64,000 bases of DNA from positions 2,542,001-2,606,000 of the forward strand of contig NZ_CP076547.1 in the NCBI RefSeq assembly GCF_018889995.1, in the 5' to 3' direction. Source of the stretch: Subtercola sp. PAMC28395. GTDB lineage: Bacteria; Actinomycetota; Actinomycetes; Actinomycetales; Microbacteriaceae. Positions 24,237 to 36,186 of the stretch are shown one piece after another. The translations under genes and the position numbers were made by a program. Positions within the stretch are counted from its first letter, which is position 1; the number at the start of each line of letters is the position of its first letter. The notes under the pieces were generated by a model. That model saw nothing but the letters and a program-made list of their open reading frames with translations, was not told the origin of the DNA and ran no database searches.

Positions 24237-25448
24237 AGTGAGCCAGTCGCGAATGGAGCCCGTCCAGCGGACCGGGTCATAGTTCCACAGCCGCACGTGC
24301 TTGGCGATGGAGAACGGAACGAGCGTGACGAGGTCTGGCCGGGCCTCGGCCAGCCGCCGTGAGGCCGTCGAGGGCACGAACCCGTCATCGTCGCTGTGCA
24401 GGATGAGGATCGGGAACGTGATCTCGGCCGCACGGGCCACGAAGTCGAGTCTCTTGAAGTTGATGGGCTGTGCCTGCCCGGCCACGAGCTTGCCCATTCC
24501 ACTGCCGATGGTCGCCATCACGCCCTTCGAAATGGGCTCTGGCAGGTGATTCAGGTGGCCCTGGAACACGATCGTGTCACTCCAGGCGACCACCGGTGAG
24601 TCGAGAACCACAGCGCGCAGATAGGATGCCCGGACCGACCTCGTCGCTGCCTGGAGCACTGTCGCGCCACCCATCGACCAGCCCATGAGGATGAGCTGCT
24701 TGGCGCCGTTGTCGATCGCGTACTTCATCGCGGCGTCGACGTCGTGCCATTCCGTGTCGCCGAGAGCGTAACGCCCGTCGGGGCTCCGTGGTGCCTCGCC
24801 GTCGTTGCGGTACGAGATCTGCAGGGTGCTGTAGCCGAGTTCGTGAAAGAGCGGGAGCGCCCGGATCGTCTCGGCCCGCCGCACGCCCCGGCCGTGCACC
24901 TGGATGACCCAACGGTCGCTGGGGTGCCCCTTGTCGTCGGTGGCCGTCACGAACCACGCCGGTGCGAGCCCCAGTTCGGTCTCGACTTCGACGTCGACGA
25001 CGTCAAGACCGGTTTCGCGGGGATCGAGGTAGTACCAGCTGCCGAGGCGGCACCACCGGGCATCCGTGAGGTCACCGTAGTCGACCCGCTCGAGCGTGCG
25101 CGTCACCCGGCCGGCGGTCACCGAGACGATGTCGCCGACCCTGGCGTGACCGGTGCCGCCGGCGAACCAGAGACTGTACTTTCCGGCGACCAGGGAGTCT
25201 GCCGACACACCGAGGGTGATGGTGCCGCCGGGCTCGTCGACCGCATGGATGCGAAGGGATTCATCAGAGGAATCGGTCGGGATCACCACCGACCGGGAGA
25301 ACTTCGCAGTGACGAAGGCTGCCGCTGCCGCTGTGGAACTGGCCGCGGCCCCCACGGCGATGAGGCCGAGGACCCACGGCGAGACGGTGTCACTCTTGCT
25401 GGCCCGATGGGACCCCGCATGTTCGGCGCCAGCACGCTTGCCGCTCAT
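24213..25448 (-). CDS. Membrane-anchored alpha/beta hydrolase
   Basis: A 411-residue protein with a hydrophobic Ala-rich N-terminal segment (about residues 24-48), a beta-rich region, and an alpha/beta-hydrolase fold from about residue 185. The nucleophile elbow is GWSMGG; HGRGVRR supplies the oxyanion-side loop; HSDDDGFVP and the KHVRLWNYD region supply the Asp and His. The likely activity is an esterase or acyl hydrolase with the active site outside the membrane. Its 3' end overlaps the convergent sufE gene by 24 nt. Confidence 0.82.
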   Translation of the reverse strand: MSGKRAGAEHAGSHRASKSDTVSPWVLGLIAVGAAASSTAAAAAFVTAKFSRSVVIPTDSSDESLRIHAVDEPGGTITLGVSADSLVAGKYSLWFAGGTGHARVGDIVSVTAGRVTRTLERVDYGDLTDARWCRLGSWYYLDPRETGLDVVDVEVETELGLAPAWFVTATDDKGHPSDRWVIQVHGRGVRRAETIRALPLFHELGYSTLQISYRNDGEAPRSPDGRYALGDTEWHDVDAAMKYAIDNGAKQLILMGWSMGGATVLQAATRSVRASYLRAVVLDSPVVAWSDTIVFQGHLNHLPEPISKGVMATIGSGMGKLVAGQAQPINFKRLDFVARAAEITFPILILHSDDDGFVPSTASRRLAEARPDLVTLVPFSIAKHVRLWNYDPVRWTGSIRDWLTSRGLGRQ

Positions 25449-25576
25449 GCCTGAAGGCCTGTCACTGTACGCATCTCCTGTCGTTGTTTTGCTCGCCGCC
25501 CGTCTGAGCGCCAGTCGTGCACTTTCAAGCGGCGAGCCTCGCGTGCGACTACTTCAAAAAACTCTAGTCTGGCCAC

Positions 25577-26173
25577 GTGCCCGATTCAGACTCCAGCTCC
25601 GCTCTGCCTGCGGCATTCGCCGAGGCCCTGGGCTCCCTCCGCACCGCTGCGGCGCGGCCAGAACTGATGGTCAGGGAGATAGCCTCGCCGGCGAACCTCG
25701 CGCCCCACACCCTCGCGTTGTCTGCCGATGTCACGCCCCTGCGTCACGGCGCTGATTCTGATCTCGGCACAGGGCGCTTCATCCTGTTGTACGATCCCGA
25801 AGCGCCGGCCGCCTGGGGTGGAGTCTTTCGCGTCGTGTGCTTCGTTCAGGCACCACTCGAGACCGAGATCGGGCTCGATCCGTTCCTGGCAGACGTCACG
25901 TGGTCGTGGCTGATTGATGCGCTCGACGCGCAGGGTGCAAACTATTCACATGCTTCGGGAACCGCAACAAAGATCATCTCCACGGGATTCGGAGAGCTGG
26001 CTGCGCAGGGCGACGGTGCCCAGATCGAGCTTCGAGCATCGTGGACGCCGGGAGATGGCAACGTGAAGTCCCATGTCGAAGCGTGGGGTGACCTGCTCTG
26101 CATGCTCGCGGGTCTGCCGCCTGTCGCCGAAGGAGTGACGCTGCTCCAGGCCCGGCGCGCAGCGCGTGAGTGA
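25577..26173 (+). CDS. DUF3000-family protein
   Basis: A 198-residue actinobacterial protein of the DUF3000 family with no known activity. Recognizable features are the N-terminal FAEALGSLRTA, the central WGGVFRVVCFVQAPLE and the C-terminal WGDLLCMLAGLPP. It starts with GTG and overlaps the downstream RNase D gene by 8 nt (gtgagtga), so the two are translationally coupled. This pairing recurs widely in actinobacteria and suggests a link to RNA processing. Confidence 0.85.
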   Translation: MPDSDSSSALPAAFAEALGSLRTAAARPELMVREIASPANLAPHTLALSADVTPLRHGADSDLGTGRFILLYDPEAPAAWGGVFRVVCFVQAPLETEIGLDPFLADVTWSWLIDALDAQGANYSHASGTATKIISTGFGELAAQGDGAQIELRASWTPGDGNVKSHVEAWGDLLCMLAGLPPVAEGVTLLQARRAARE

Positions 26174-27401
26174 TCCGGTGAGCGACCTCGCGACTGGGGC
26201 AGTGAACAAGCCCCGCCACGTCATCGACTCACACCACGAATATCTCGAGGCCGTCGCGCTCATCGCCGGTGGTACCGGCCCCCTGGCCGTCGATGCCGAG
26301 CGGGCATCGGGTTTTCGCTACTCCCAGCGCGCCTACCTCATCCAGATCTACCGTCGAGGTGCTGGTACCTTCCTCTTCGACCCTCCGCCGATCGGTGCGT
26401 TCACCGAACTCGCCAGCGTCATCTCTGGCGAGGAGTGGGTGCTGCACGCAGCCAGCCAGGATCTCGCGTGCCTGCGCGAGGTCGGGCTCGACCCGACGGT
26501 GATCTTCGACACCGAGTTGGGCGCCAGACTGCTGGGGCTGCCCAGGGTGGGGCTGGGTACGGTCGTCGAAGAGCTGCTGGGCATCCATCTTGCCAAGGAG
26601 CACTCGGCAGCAGACTGGTCGACCAGGCCGCTGCCCGCGGCGTGGCTCGAATATGCAGCGCTCGATGTCGAGCTTCTCATCGATCTCCGCGATGTCATGA
26701 GCCACATGCTCGACGTGCAGGGCAAGGCAGAGATCGCTCGCCAGGAGTTCCAGGCGACCCTCGACAAGACAGCCAAGCCGGTTTCCGCAGACCCGTGGCG
26801 CCGTCTGTCGGGCGTGCATTCGCTTCGAGGAGCCAAGAACCTCACTGCCGCACGTGAACTCTGGTTGGCCAGGGACCAGCTCGCGCGGGAGACCGATGTC
26901 GCGCCGGGCCGGCTCGTGCCCGACCTCGCGCTCACGGCGGCGGCCCGTGCCCTCCCCGCTTCAAAGCGTGAACTTGCCTCTCTCCGCGAGTTCACCGGCA
27001 GGGCAAGCCGGTCAGAGCTCGACCGATGGTGGGCCGCCATCGAGATCGGCCGAAATGCAACAGCGGCACCCCAGCTGTCACGAACGGGCGACACTCTCCC
27101 GCCACCTCGAAGCTGGTCAGACCGCAACCCCGAAGCGGATGCCCGGCTCAAGCTGGCCCGCACCGCACTGCTCGAGGTGGGAGAGACCGAGCATATCCCG
27201 CTCGAGAACCTGCTCACGCCCGAGATTCTCCGCCGCCTGGCGTGGACTCCCCCAGCTTCAATCGATGTCGAAGCCATTTCCACTGCGCTGGCTTCGGCCG
27301 GGGCCCGGCCATGGCAGATTGGGCTTACTGCACAGCCGATCGCCGATGCCTTTGTACAAGCCCTCCAACAGCCAGCCGACGCGGTCGAAGACGAATCGTA
27401 G
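26166..27401 (+). CDS. rnd: Ribonuclease D-like 3'-5' exonuclease with HRDC domain
   Basis: A 411-residue DEDD-superfamily exonuclease. The exonuclease motifs are VDAERASGF (DxE), the central helix ASQDLACLREVG and YAALDVELL (YxxxD). HRDC-like domains follow in the C-terminal half (LTAARELWLARDQLARE). RNase D enzymes trim 3' ends of tRNA precursors and other stable RNAs. The GTG start lies within the end of the DUF3000 gene. A clean 127-bp gap separates it from fadA. Confidence 0.92.
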   Translation: MSDPVSDLATGAVNKPRHVIDSHHEYLEAVALIAGGTGPLAVDAERASGFRYSQRAYLIQIYRRGAGTFLFDPPPIGAFTELASVISGEEWVLHAASQDLACLREVGLDPTVIFDTELGARLLGLPRVGLGTVVEELLGIHLAKEHSAADWSTRPLPAAWLEYAALDVELLIDLRDVMSHMLDVQGKAEIARQEFQATLDKTAKPVSADPWRRLSGVHSLRGAKNLTAARELWLARDQLARETDVAPGRLVPDLALTAAARALPASKRELASLREFTGRASRSELDRWWAAIEIGRNATAAPQLSRTGDTLPPPRSWSDRNPEADARLKLARTALLEVGETEHIPLENLLTPEILRRLAWTPPASIDVEAISTALASAGARPWQIGLTAQPIADAFVQALQQPADAVEDES

Positions 27402-27528
27402 GAACAGTCAAACGATTTCGACGCGAATCGGCCTGTGTTTATGGTGAATGACAGCACGGTCGAATGACAGCGCGGGTGAAACCCTGCACTGTGTAGACCA
27501 GCACGTAAATCGAAAGGCATGAGGCATA

Positions 27529-28740
27529 GTGGCCGAAATATCTGAAGTCGTTTTTGTTGATGGAGTTCGTACGCCGTTCGGGCGTGCGGGTGAAAAGGGC
27601 ATGTTCTGGCAGACCAGGGCCGATGACCTCGTGGTCAAGGCCATGATGGGGCTCCTGGAACGCAATCCTGGGCTCCCACCCGAGCGCATCGACGAGGTCG
27701 CCATCGCGGCCACGACCCAGCAGGGTGACCAGGGCCTGACACTCGGCCGCACGGCCGCTCTTCTCGCAGGGCTCCCGAAATCCGTTCCCGGTTTCGCCAT
27801 CGACCGCATGTGCGCTGGCGCCATGACGAGCGTGACGACGACGGGAAGCGGAATCGGTTTCGGCGCCTACGACGTCGTCATCGCCGGTGGTGTCGAGCAC
27901 ATGGGTCGTCACCCCATGGGGTTCGGCGCAGACCCCAACCCACGCTTCCTGGCCGAGCGGCTGGTGAGCGAAGAGGCGCTCAACATGGGATCGACAGCGG
28001 AGCGCATCCACGACAGGTTCCCTCAGCTCACCAAAGAGCGCTCCGACCACTACGCCCTGCGTAGCCAGCAGAAGGTCGCTGCGGCCTACGCGGCCGGCAA
28101 GATCCAGCCCGACCTGATTCCGGTCGCCACGCGAAGCGCCTCCGGGTGGGGTCTCGCCACCGCCGACGAGGCACCGCGCCCCGAGACCACGATGGAGGGC
28201 CTCGCCACTCTGCGCACGCCATTCCGCCCCCACGGCCGGGTCACCGCCGGCAACTCCTCCGGCCTGAACGACGGCGCGACGGCGTGCATCCTCGCGAGCG
28301 GCGACGCCGTCAAAGAGCTCGGCCTCACGGCCAAGATGCGAATGGTGAGCTTCGCCTTCGCCGGTGTCGAACCCGAGATCATGGGCATTGGGCCCGTTCC
28401 CTCCACCGAGAAAGCCCTCAAGAAGGCCGGTCTCTCTATCACCGACATCGGGCTGTTCGAGCTCAACGAGGCGTTTGCGGTTCAGGTACTGTCGTTCCTC
28501 GACCACTTCGGCATCGACGACGACGACGAGAGAGTCAACGAGTACGGCGGAGCGATTGCCATCGGGCATCCGCTCGCCTCGTCTGGCGTGCGCCTGATGA
28601 ACCAGCTCGCCCGCCAGTTCTCTGAACACCCCGAGGTTCGCTACGGTCTGACTGCCATGTGCATCGGCCTCGGCCAGGGCGGCACCGTCATCTGGGAGAA
28701 CCCGAACTACGACCGAAAGGCGAAGAAGGCACGTCGCTAG
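27529..28740 (+). CDS. fadA: Acetyl-CoA C-acyltransferase (3-ketoacyl-CoA thiolase)
   Basis: Cleaves 3-ketoacyl-CoA with CoA in the last step of beta-oxidation. This 403-residue thiolase has the acyl-accepting Cys95 in DRMCAGAM, the ELNEAFAVQ motif, the catalytic His in IGHPLASSG, and the second Cys in CIGLGQGG. The start is GTG. It lies 21 nt upstream of fadJ, forming the typical FadA-FadB/J operon of the trifunctional complex. Confidence 0.95.
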   Translation: MAEISEVVFVDGVRTPFGRAGEKGMFWQTRADDLVVKAMMGLLERNPGLPPERIDEVAIAATTQQGDQGLTLGRTAALLAGLPKSVPGFAIDRMCAGAMTSVTTTGSGIGFGAYDVVIAGGVEHMGRHPMGFGADPNPRFLAERLVSEEALNMGSTAERIHDRFPQLTKERSDHYALRSQQKVAAAYAAGKIQPDLIPVATRSASGWGLATADEAPRPETTMEGLATLRTPFRPHGRVTAGNSSGLNDGATACILASGDAVKELGLTAKMRMVSFAFAGVEPEIMGIGPVPSTEKALKKAGLSITDIGLFELNEAFAVQVLSFLDHFGIDDDDERVNEYGGAIAIGHPLASSGVRLMNQLARQFSEHPEVRYGLTAMCIGLGQGGTVIWENPNYDRKAKKARR

Positions 28741-28761
28741 GGCGACACGGCTGACACGACC

Positions 28762-30897
28762 ATGACTGACTACTCCAAGATCGACTTCTCCGAACTCATC
28801 GCCTTCTCCGTCGACGAAGTCGTCACGCACTCGTACGTGCGTGACGTTCCTCTGAGGAGCGGCAAGACCCTCGCACTCATCACGCTCGACAACGACCGTG
28901 ACCACACGCGGCCGAACACGCTGGGACCCGTCACGCTCGTCGAGTACGGCGACGTACTGGATGCCCTGCGGCAGCGTGCCGCGAACGGTGAGATCGACGC
29001 GGTCGCCGTAACAGGCAAGCCGTTCATCCTTGCCGCCGGTGCTGACCTGAGCAAGGTGGGAGAAGTGTCGTCGCACGCGATGGCGAAGCAGATGGCCCAG
29101 CTCGGTCACTACGTTCTCACCAAACTCGGCGAGACCGGTGTGCCCTCGTTTGCCTTCATCAACGGGCTGGCCCTCGGTGGCGGCGTCGAGATCGGCCTCG
29201 CGGCCGACTACCGCACGGTCGACTCGTCGATCCCCGCCCTGGCACTGCCCGAGGTCTTTCTCGGTATCATCCCCGGCTGGGGCGGCGCATACCTGCTTCC
29301 GAACCTCATCGGCATTGAGAACGCCCTCAAGGTGATCATCGAGAACCCGCTCAAGAACAACCGCACCCTCAAGGGCAAAGACGTTCTCGAGCTCGGCATC
29401 GCCGACGTCATGTTCTCGTCGGCGAACTTCCTCGAGGAGTCTCTCACCTGGGCTGACGGCGTGCTCGACGGCTCGATCATGGTCAAGCGCCCGAACGCCC
29501 CCGGCAAGGTCGAACGCCTGGTCAAGTGGGATGCAGCGGTGGGCATCGCCCGCAAGATGCTCGAGAGCCGCATCGGTACGGTTGCCAAATCGCCGTATGC
29601 CGCCCTCGACCTGCTGAAGGCTGCAAAATCAGGCACGAAAGAAGAGGGTTTCGCCCGCGAGGACGACGCCTTGGCCGATCTGGTTGCCGGCGATCAGTTC
29701 CGGGCGAGCATCTATGCCTTCAACCTCGTGCAGAAGCGGGCCAAGCGGCCGGCGGGCGCACCAGACAAGAAGCTCGCGAAGCCCGTCACCAAGGTCGGAG
29801 TCATTGGCGCCGGTCTCATGGCCAGCCAGTTCGCGCTGCTCTTCGTTCGCCAGCTCAAGGTACCTGTGGTCATCACCGACCTCGACCAGGGCCGGGTTGA
29901 CAAGGGCCTCGACTACATCCGGGGCGAGATCGCGGGACTCCTGGCGAAGGGCCGGATCTCGTCCGACGAGTCGAACAGGCTGAACGCCCTCATCTCCGGC
30001 ACCACCGACAAGGCCGATTTCGCTGACGCGGACTGGGTCATCGAGGCGGTGTTCGAAGAGCTCGGCGTGAAGCAGGCGGTCTTCGCCGATGTCGAACAGT
30101 ACATCTCAGAGACGGCCGTGCTCGCGACGAACACCTCTTCGCTCTCTGTCGAGCAGATCGGGGCGAACCTCAAGCACCCCGAGCGGGTCGTCGGCTTCCA
30201 CTTCTTCAACCCGGTGGCTGTCATGCCTCTGGTCGAGGTCGTGAACACTCCCCTCACCAATGACGCCACCCTCAGCACCGCGATGGTCGTCGCCGCGAAG
30301 CTGCGAAAGAATGCGGTCATCACCCGCGACACTCCGGGCTTCGTAGTGAACCGCATTCTGGCCAAGCTGCTCGGCGAAGCCATGCACGCGGTCGACACCG
30401 GCACTCCGTTCGAGGTCGTCGACACGGCTCTCGCGCCCTTCGGGCTCCCGATGACGTCGTTCGAACTGCTCGAACTCGTCGGACTCAAGGTCGGTGCCCA
30501 TGTGCTCGACACGCACCACGCCGCGTTCCCCGACCGGTTCTTCGAGAGCCAGAACCTGCACAAGCTGGCCGAGCACGGCAAGATCTTCGAGCGCGACGCC
30601 AAGGGCAAGATCAAGGGCTTCGACAAGACGGCCGTGAAGATCGTCTCGGGCGGAACCACGCCGATGACGGGCGACGAGATCCTGCGCAGGGTCGAAGACG
30701 GCCTCGCCGACGAGATCCACCGCATGCTCGAAGACGATGTGGTTCATGCAGCTGAAGACATCGACCTCTGCCTCATCCTGGGTGCAGGCTGGCCATTCCA
30801 GATGGGTGGCGCAACGCCCTACCTCGACCGGGTCGGCGCATCAGAGCGGGTCTTCGGAGACACCTTCCACCACCCCCGCATTGCGGGAGTCAGCTAG
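28762..30897 (+). CDS. fadJ: Bifunctional enoyl-CoA hydratase/3-hydroxyacyl-CoA dehydrogenase
   Basis: A 711-residue alpha subunit of the fatty-acid oxidation complex. The crotonase domain occupies about residues 1-200 (oxyanion-hole segment ILAAGADLSK, NGLALGGGVEIGLA, catalytic Glu in PEVFLGIIPGWGG). The NAD-binding 3-hydroxyacyl-CoA dehydrogenase begins at about residue 340 (VIGAGLMASQ), with the family HFFNP motif, and C-terminal dimerization domains follow. It hydrates and then oxidizes acyl-CoA intermediates passed to the FadA thiolase. A 13-bp hairpin terminator ends the operon. Confidence 0.94.
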   Translation: MTDYSKIDFSELIAFSVDEVVTHSYVRDVPLRSGKTLALITLDNDRDHTRPNTLGPVTLVEYGDVLDALRQRAANGEIDAVAVTGKPFILAAGADLSKVGEVSSHAMAKQMAQLGHYVLTKLGETGVPSFAFINGLALGGGVEIGLAADYRTVDSSIPALALPEVFLGIIPGWGGAYLLPNLIGIENALKVIIENPLKNNRTLKGKDVLELGIADVMFSSANFLEESLTWADGVLDGSIMVKRPNAPGKVERLVKWDAAVGIARKMLESRIGTVAKSPYAALDLLKAAKSGTKEEGFAREDDALADLVAGDQFRASIYAFNLVQKRAKRPAGAPDKKLAKPVTKVGVIGAGLMASQFALLFVRQLKVPVVITDLDQGRVDKGLDYIRGEIAGLLAKGRISSDESNRLNALISGTTDKADFADADWVIEAVFEELGVKQAVFADVEQYISETAVLATNTSSLSVEQIGANLKHPERVVGFHFFNPVAVMPLVEVVNTPLTNDATLSTAMVVAAKLRKNAVITRDTPGFVVNRILAKLLGEAMHAVDTGTPFEVVDTALAPFGLPMTSFELLELVGLKVGAHVLDTHHAAFPDRFFESQNLHKLAEHGKIFERDAKGKIKGFDKTAVKIVSGGTTPMTGDEILRRVEDGLADEIHRMLEDDVVHAAEDIDLCLILGAGWPFQMGGATPYLDRVGASERVFGDTFHHPRIAGVS

Positions 30898-30916
30898 CGC
30901 CAGCTGAAACACGATC

Positions 30917-30961
30917 CAGCGGGTTCGTCGCCACACGCGAGTGCGGCAGACGAACCCGCTG
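30917..30961. terminator. Hairpin between convergent fadJ and dxs
   Basis: Perfect 13-bp arms CAGCGGGTTCGTC / GACGAACCCGCTG with a 19-nt loop, placed between two convergent genes. There is no strong T-run, so termination is likely but not certain. Confidence 0.7.
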
Positions 30962-31001
30962 CTGTCTGTGCCTGCGAGGAGAGGTCGCTGCGAGCCCTCT
31001 G

Positions 31002-32942
31002 TCAGTGTGAGTCGAGCTGGCGGGAGTCGGCGTCGTCGGGCAGCGGGCGGGCGATGGGGATCTTGCTGCCGAGTACCTGAGCCACGACGTCGCGAGCGAT
31101 GTGCTGAGGAGTGAGCCTCGCGTCTTCGAGAATCTGTGAGCGGGTGGCGTGTTCGATGAATTCGTCGGGCAGGCCCAGTTCGGTCACGGCGGTGTCGATG
31201 CCGGCCTCCCGCAGGTCCTGCCTGATGCGCGTACCGATTCCGCCGACGCGGATGCCGTCTTCGATGGTGATCACCAGGCGGTGTTCTGCCGCGAGTTCGA
31301 TCAGACTCTTCGCAACCGGAACCACCCAGCGGGGGTCGATGACGGTGGCGCCGATTCCCTGGGCTGCCAGGCGCTCGGCGACGTCGAGCCCGATTGAGGC
31401 GAACGGGCCGACCGTGACGATGAGTACGTCTTTCTGAGCGCCCTCGCGAAGAACGTCGACGCCATCATCCATTCGCCTGACCGCGTCGATGTTCGAACCG
31501 ACGCTGCCCTTCGGGAACCGGATGACCGTCGGTGCATCATCGACGGCGATCGCTTCAGCCAGCACCTCGCGCAGGCGAACGGCGTCGCGGGGGGCACTCA
31601 GACGGATGTGCGGAACGACCTGAAGAATCGCCAGGTCCCAGATGCCGTGGTGGCTCGGTCCGTCGGGGCCGGTGACGCCGGCGCGGTCGAGAACGAAGGT
31701 GACGCCGGCGTGGTGGAGCCCGACATCCATCAGCACCTGGTCGAATGCCCGGTTGATGAAGGTGGCATAGAGAGCGACAACAGGGTGCAGGCCCCCGAAG
31801 GCCATTCCGGCCGCGCTCGTGACAGCGTGCTGCTCGGCGATGCCGACGTCGAGCACGCGTGAGGGAAACCGCTCGGCGAGAGTGTGGAGACCGGTCGGGC
31901 GAAGCATTGCTGCGGTGATGCCCACGATCTTCGGGTTCTTCTCCGCCAACGCGGCGATCTCGTCGGAGAAGACGCTCGTCCACGAGGGGCCGCCTGAGGC
32001 GCTGCCGATCGGCTCGCCTGTCTCGGGGTCGATCTGGCCGACGGCATGGAACTGGTCTGCCTCGTCGGCGCGGGCCGGTTGGTAGCCCCGGCCCTTCTCG
32101 GTGATGGCGTGCACGATGACGGGCTGACGGTATTCCTTGGCCTGGTGGAGGGCCTGCTCCATCGCCTCGACGTCGTGCCCGTCGATGGGGCCGATGTACT
32201 TGATGTCGAGGTTCGAGTAGAGGGCCTCGTTGTTCGTGAGGCGGCTCAGAAAGCCGTGCATGCCGCCGCGGGCACCTCGGTAGATCGCGCGGCCGAACGC
32301 TCCGAAATGACCGAAGAGTCGTTCACTCGAATGGTGAAGATCACGGTACCCCGCTGCAGTTCGTACGGAGTTGAGGTAGCGTGCCATGCCGCCGATGGTC
32401 GGCGCGTACGAGCGGCCATTGTCGTTGACGACGATGACCAGATTTCGGTCGTTGTCGTCGCTGATGTTGTTGAGTGCCTCCCAGGTCATACCGCCGGTGA
32501 GGGCACCGTCGCCCACCACCGCGACAACATGACGATTGGCCTGGCCCGTCATCGTGAACGCGCGGGAGATGCCGTCGGCCCACGAGAGCGAGCTCGACGC
32601 GTGGGAGCTCTCGACGACGTCATGCGGGCTCTCAGAGCGTTGGGGATACCCGGCGAGGCCTCCGCGCTCACGCAGGTGGCTGAAGTCCTGGCGGCCCGTC
32701 AGGAGCTTGTGTACGTAGGACTGGTGCCCGGTGTCGAACACGATCGCGTCGTGCGGCGAATCGAAGACACGATGGATGGCAATGGTCAGTTCGACCACAC
32801 CCAGGTTCGGCCCGAGGTGCCCGCCCGTCTTCGAGACTTCGGCGATCAGGAACTGCCGAACCTCGTCGGAGAGCTGGATGAGCTGGTCTGTCGTCAGCGC
32901 GTCGAGGTCACGGGGGGAGGTGATCTGTTCGAGGAGTGTCAC
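31002..32942 (-). CDS. dxs: 1-Deoxy-D-xylulose-5-phosphate synthase
   Basis: Condenses pyruvate and glyceraldehyde-3-P, the first step of the MEP isoprenoid pathway. The 646-residue thiamine-diphosphate enzyme shows GGHLGPNLGVVELT, the ThDP/Mg motif GDGALTGGMTWEALNN...ND, and the transketolase-type segments DVGIAEQHAVT and DRAGVTGPDGPSHHG. The GTG at 32942 follows an AAAGGTGGGG ribosome-binding region; an upstream extension of 56 residues in the same frame has no family similarity. It lies downstream of acnA on the same strand, separated by 242 bp that include a 9-bp hairpin. Confidence 0.95.
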   Translation of the reverse strand: MTLLEQITSPRDLDALTTDQLIQLSDEVRQFLIAEVSKTGGHLGPNLGVVELTIAIHRVFDSPHDAIVFDTGHQSYVHKLLTGRQDFSHLRERGGLAGYPQRSESPHDVVESSHASSSLSWADGISRAFTMTGQANRHVVAVVGDGALTGGMTWEALNNISDDNDRNLVIVVNDNGRSYAPTIGGMARYLNSVRTAAGYRDLHHSSERLFGHFGAFGRAIYRGARGGMHGFLSRLTNNEALYSNLDIKYIGPIDGHDVEAMEQALHQAKEYRQPVIVHAITEKGRGYQPARADEADQFHAVGQIDPETGEPIGSASGGPSWTSVFSDEIAALAEKNPKIVGITAAMLRPTGLHTLAERFPSRVLDVGIAEQHAVTSAAGMAFGGLHPVVALYATFINRAFDQVLMDVGLHHAGVTFVLDRAGVTGPDGPSHHGIWDLAILQVVPHIRLSAPRDAVRLREVLAEAIAVDDAPTVIRFPKGSVGSNIDAVRRMDDGVDVLREGAQKDVLIVTVGPFASIGLDVAERLAAQGIGATVIDPRWVVPVAKSLIELAAEHRLVITIEDGIRVGGIGTRIRQDLREAGIDTAVTELGLPDEFIEHATRSQILEDARLTPQHIARDVVAQVLGSKIPIARPLPDDADSRQLDSH

Positions 32943-33098
32943 GCGGTGCCCCACCTTTCGAAATCCGGATGATCTGCAGCCGTTGTACGAGTCTATTGGT
33001 GGTTCGTGTGAACCTTCGAAGCGTGGCCGCGAACTTGACAATCGCGCCGCTGGCTGCAGGATCGGCTCACCCGCCAGGGGAACTCTCGCAGAACGCAC

Positions 33099-33154
33099 GA
33101 TGCCCCACACCCCGTCGGCACCTGAGGGTGCAGCAAAGCAGGGTATGGGGCATC
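33099..33154. terminator. Possible terminator hairpin after acnA
   Basis: Inverted repeat gatgcccca / tggggcatc (9 bp) around an internal gcacc/ggtgc mini-stem, 31 nt beyond the acnA stop. Without a T-run it may be an intrinsic terminator of weak type or another structured RNA element. Confidence 0.45.
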
Positions 33155-33184
33155 AGCTGCCGTGGAGAACGGCGAGCAGGGTTG

Positions 33185-36010
<2,826 letters not shown>

Positions 36011-36069
36011 GTTCGTCTCTCCTTCGCTGACTACGTCAATCTTCTGCGCTCGAGATACCCGTGGCTAGG

Positions 36070-36082
36070 AAGGCTTACCTAA
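36070..36082 (-). promoter_or_regulatory. Partial DtxR/IdeR-box-like sequence before acnA
   Basis: AAGGCTTACCTAA matches two thirds of the 19-bp iron box. TAGG and CCTA half-sites are present, but the spacer is one base short of the consensus, so binding is uncertain. Confidence 0.25.
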
Positions 36083-36112
36083 CCGGCTGCGGCACCCTCG
36101 TGCTTCACAAAG

Positions 36113-36130
36113 TATCTTGACGTCGAGATA
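36113..36130. promoter_or_regulatory. 18-bp near-perfect palindrome upstream of acnA
   Basis: TATCTTGAC-GTCGAGATA has 8 of 9 paired positions and lies 102 nt upstream of the acnA start, in the gap to the P-type ATPase gene. It looks like a dimeric repressor or activator site; the cognate regulator is unknown. Confidence 0.45.
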
Positions 36131-36186
36131 ACTTTAGCACCACACGTATGTATGGTCCTTCACACGCGCCCGAACCTGCGCGTACG

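Noticed and set aside
36070..36082. Firm DtxR/IdeR box upstream of acnA.
   Set aside because: The spacer between the TAGG and CCTA half-sites is one base short of the consensus, so it is kept only as a weak candidate.
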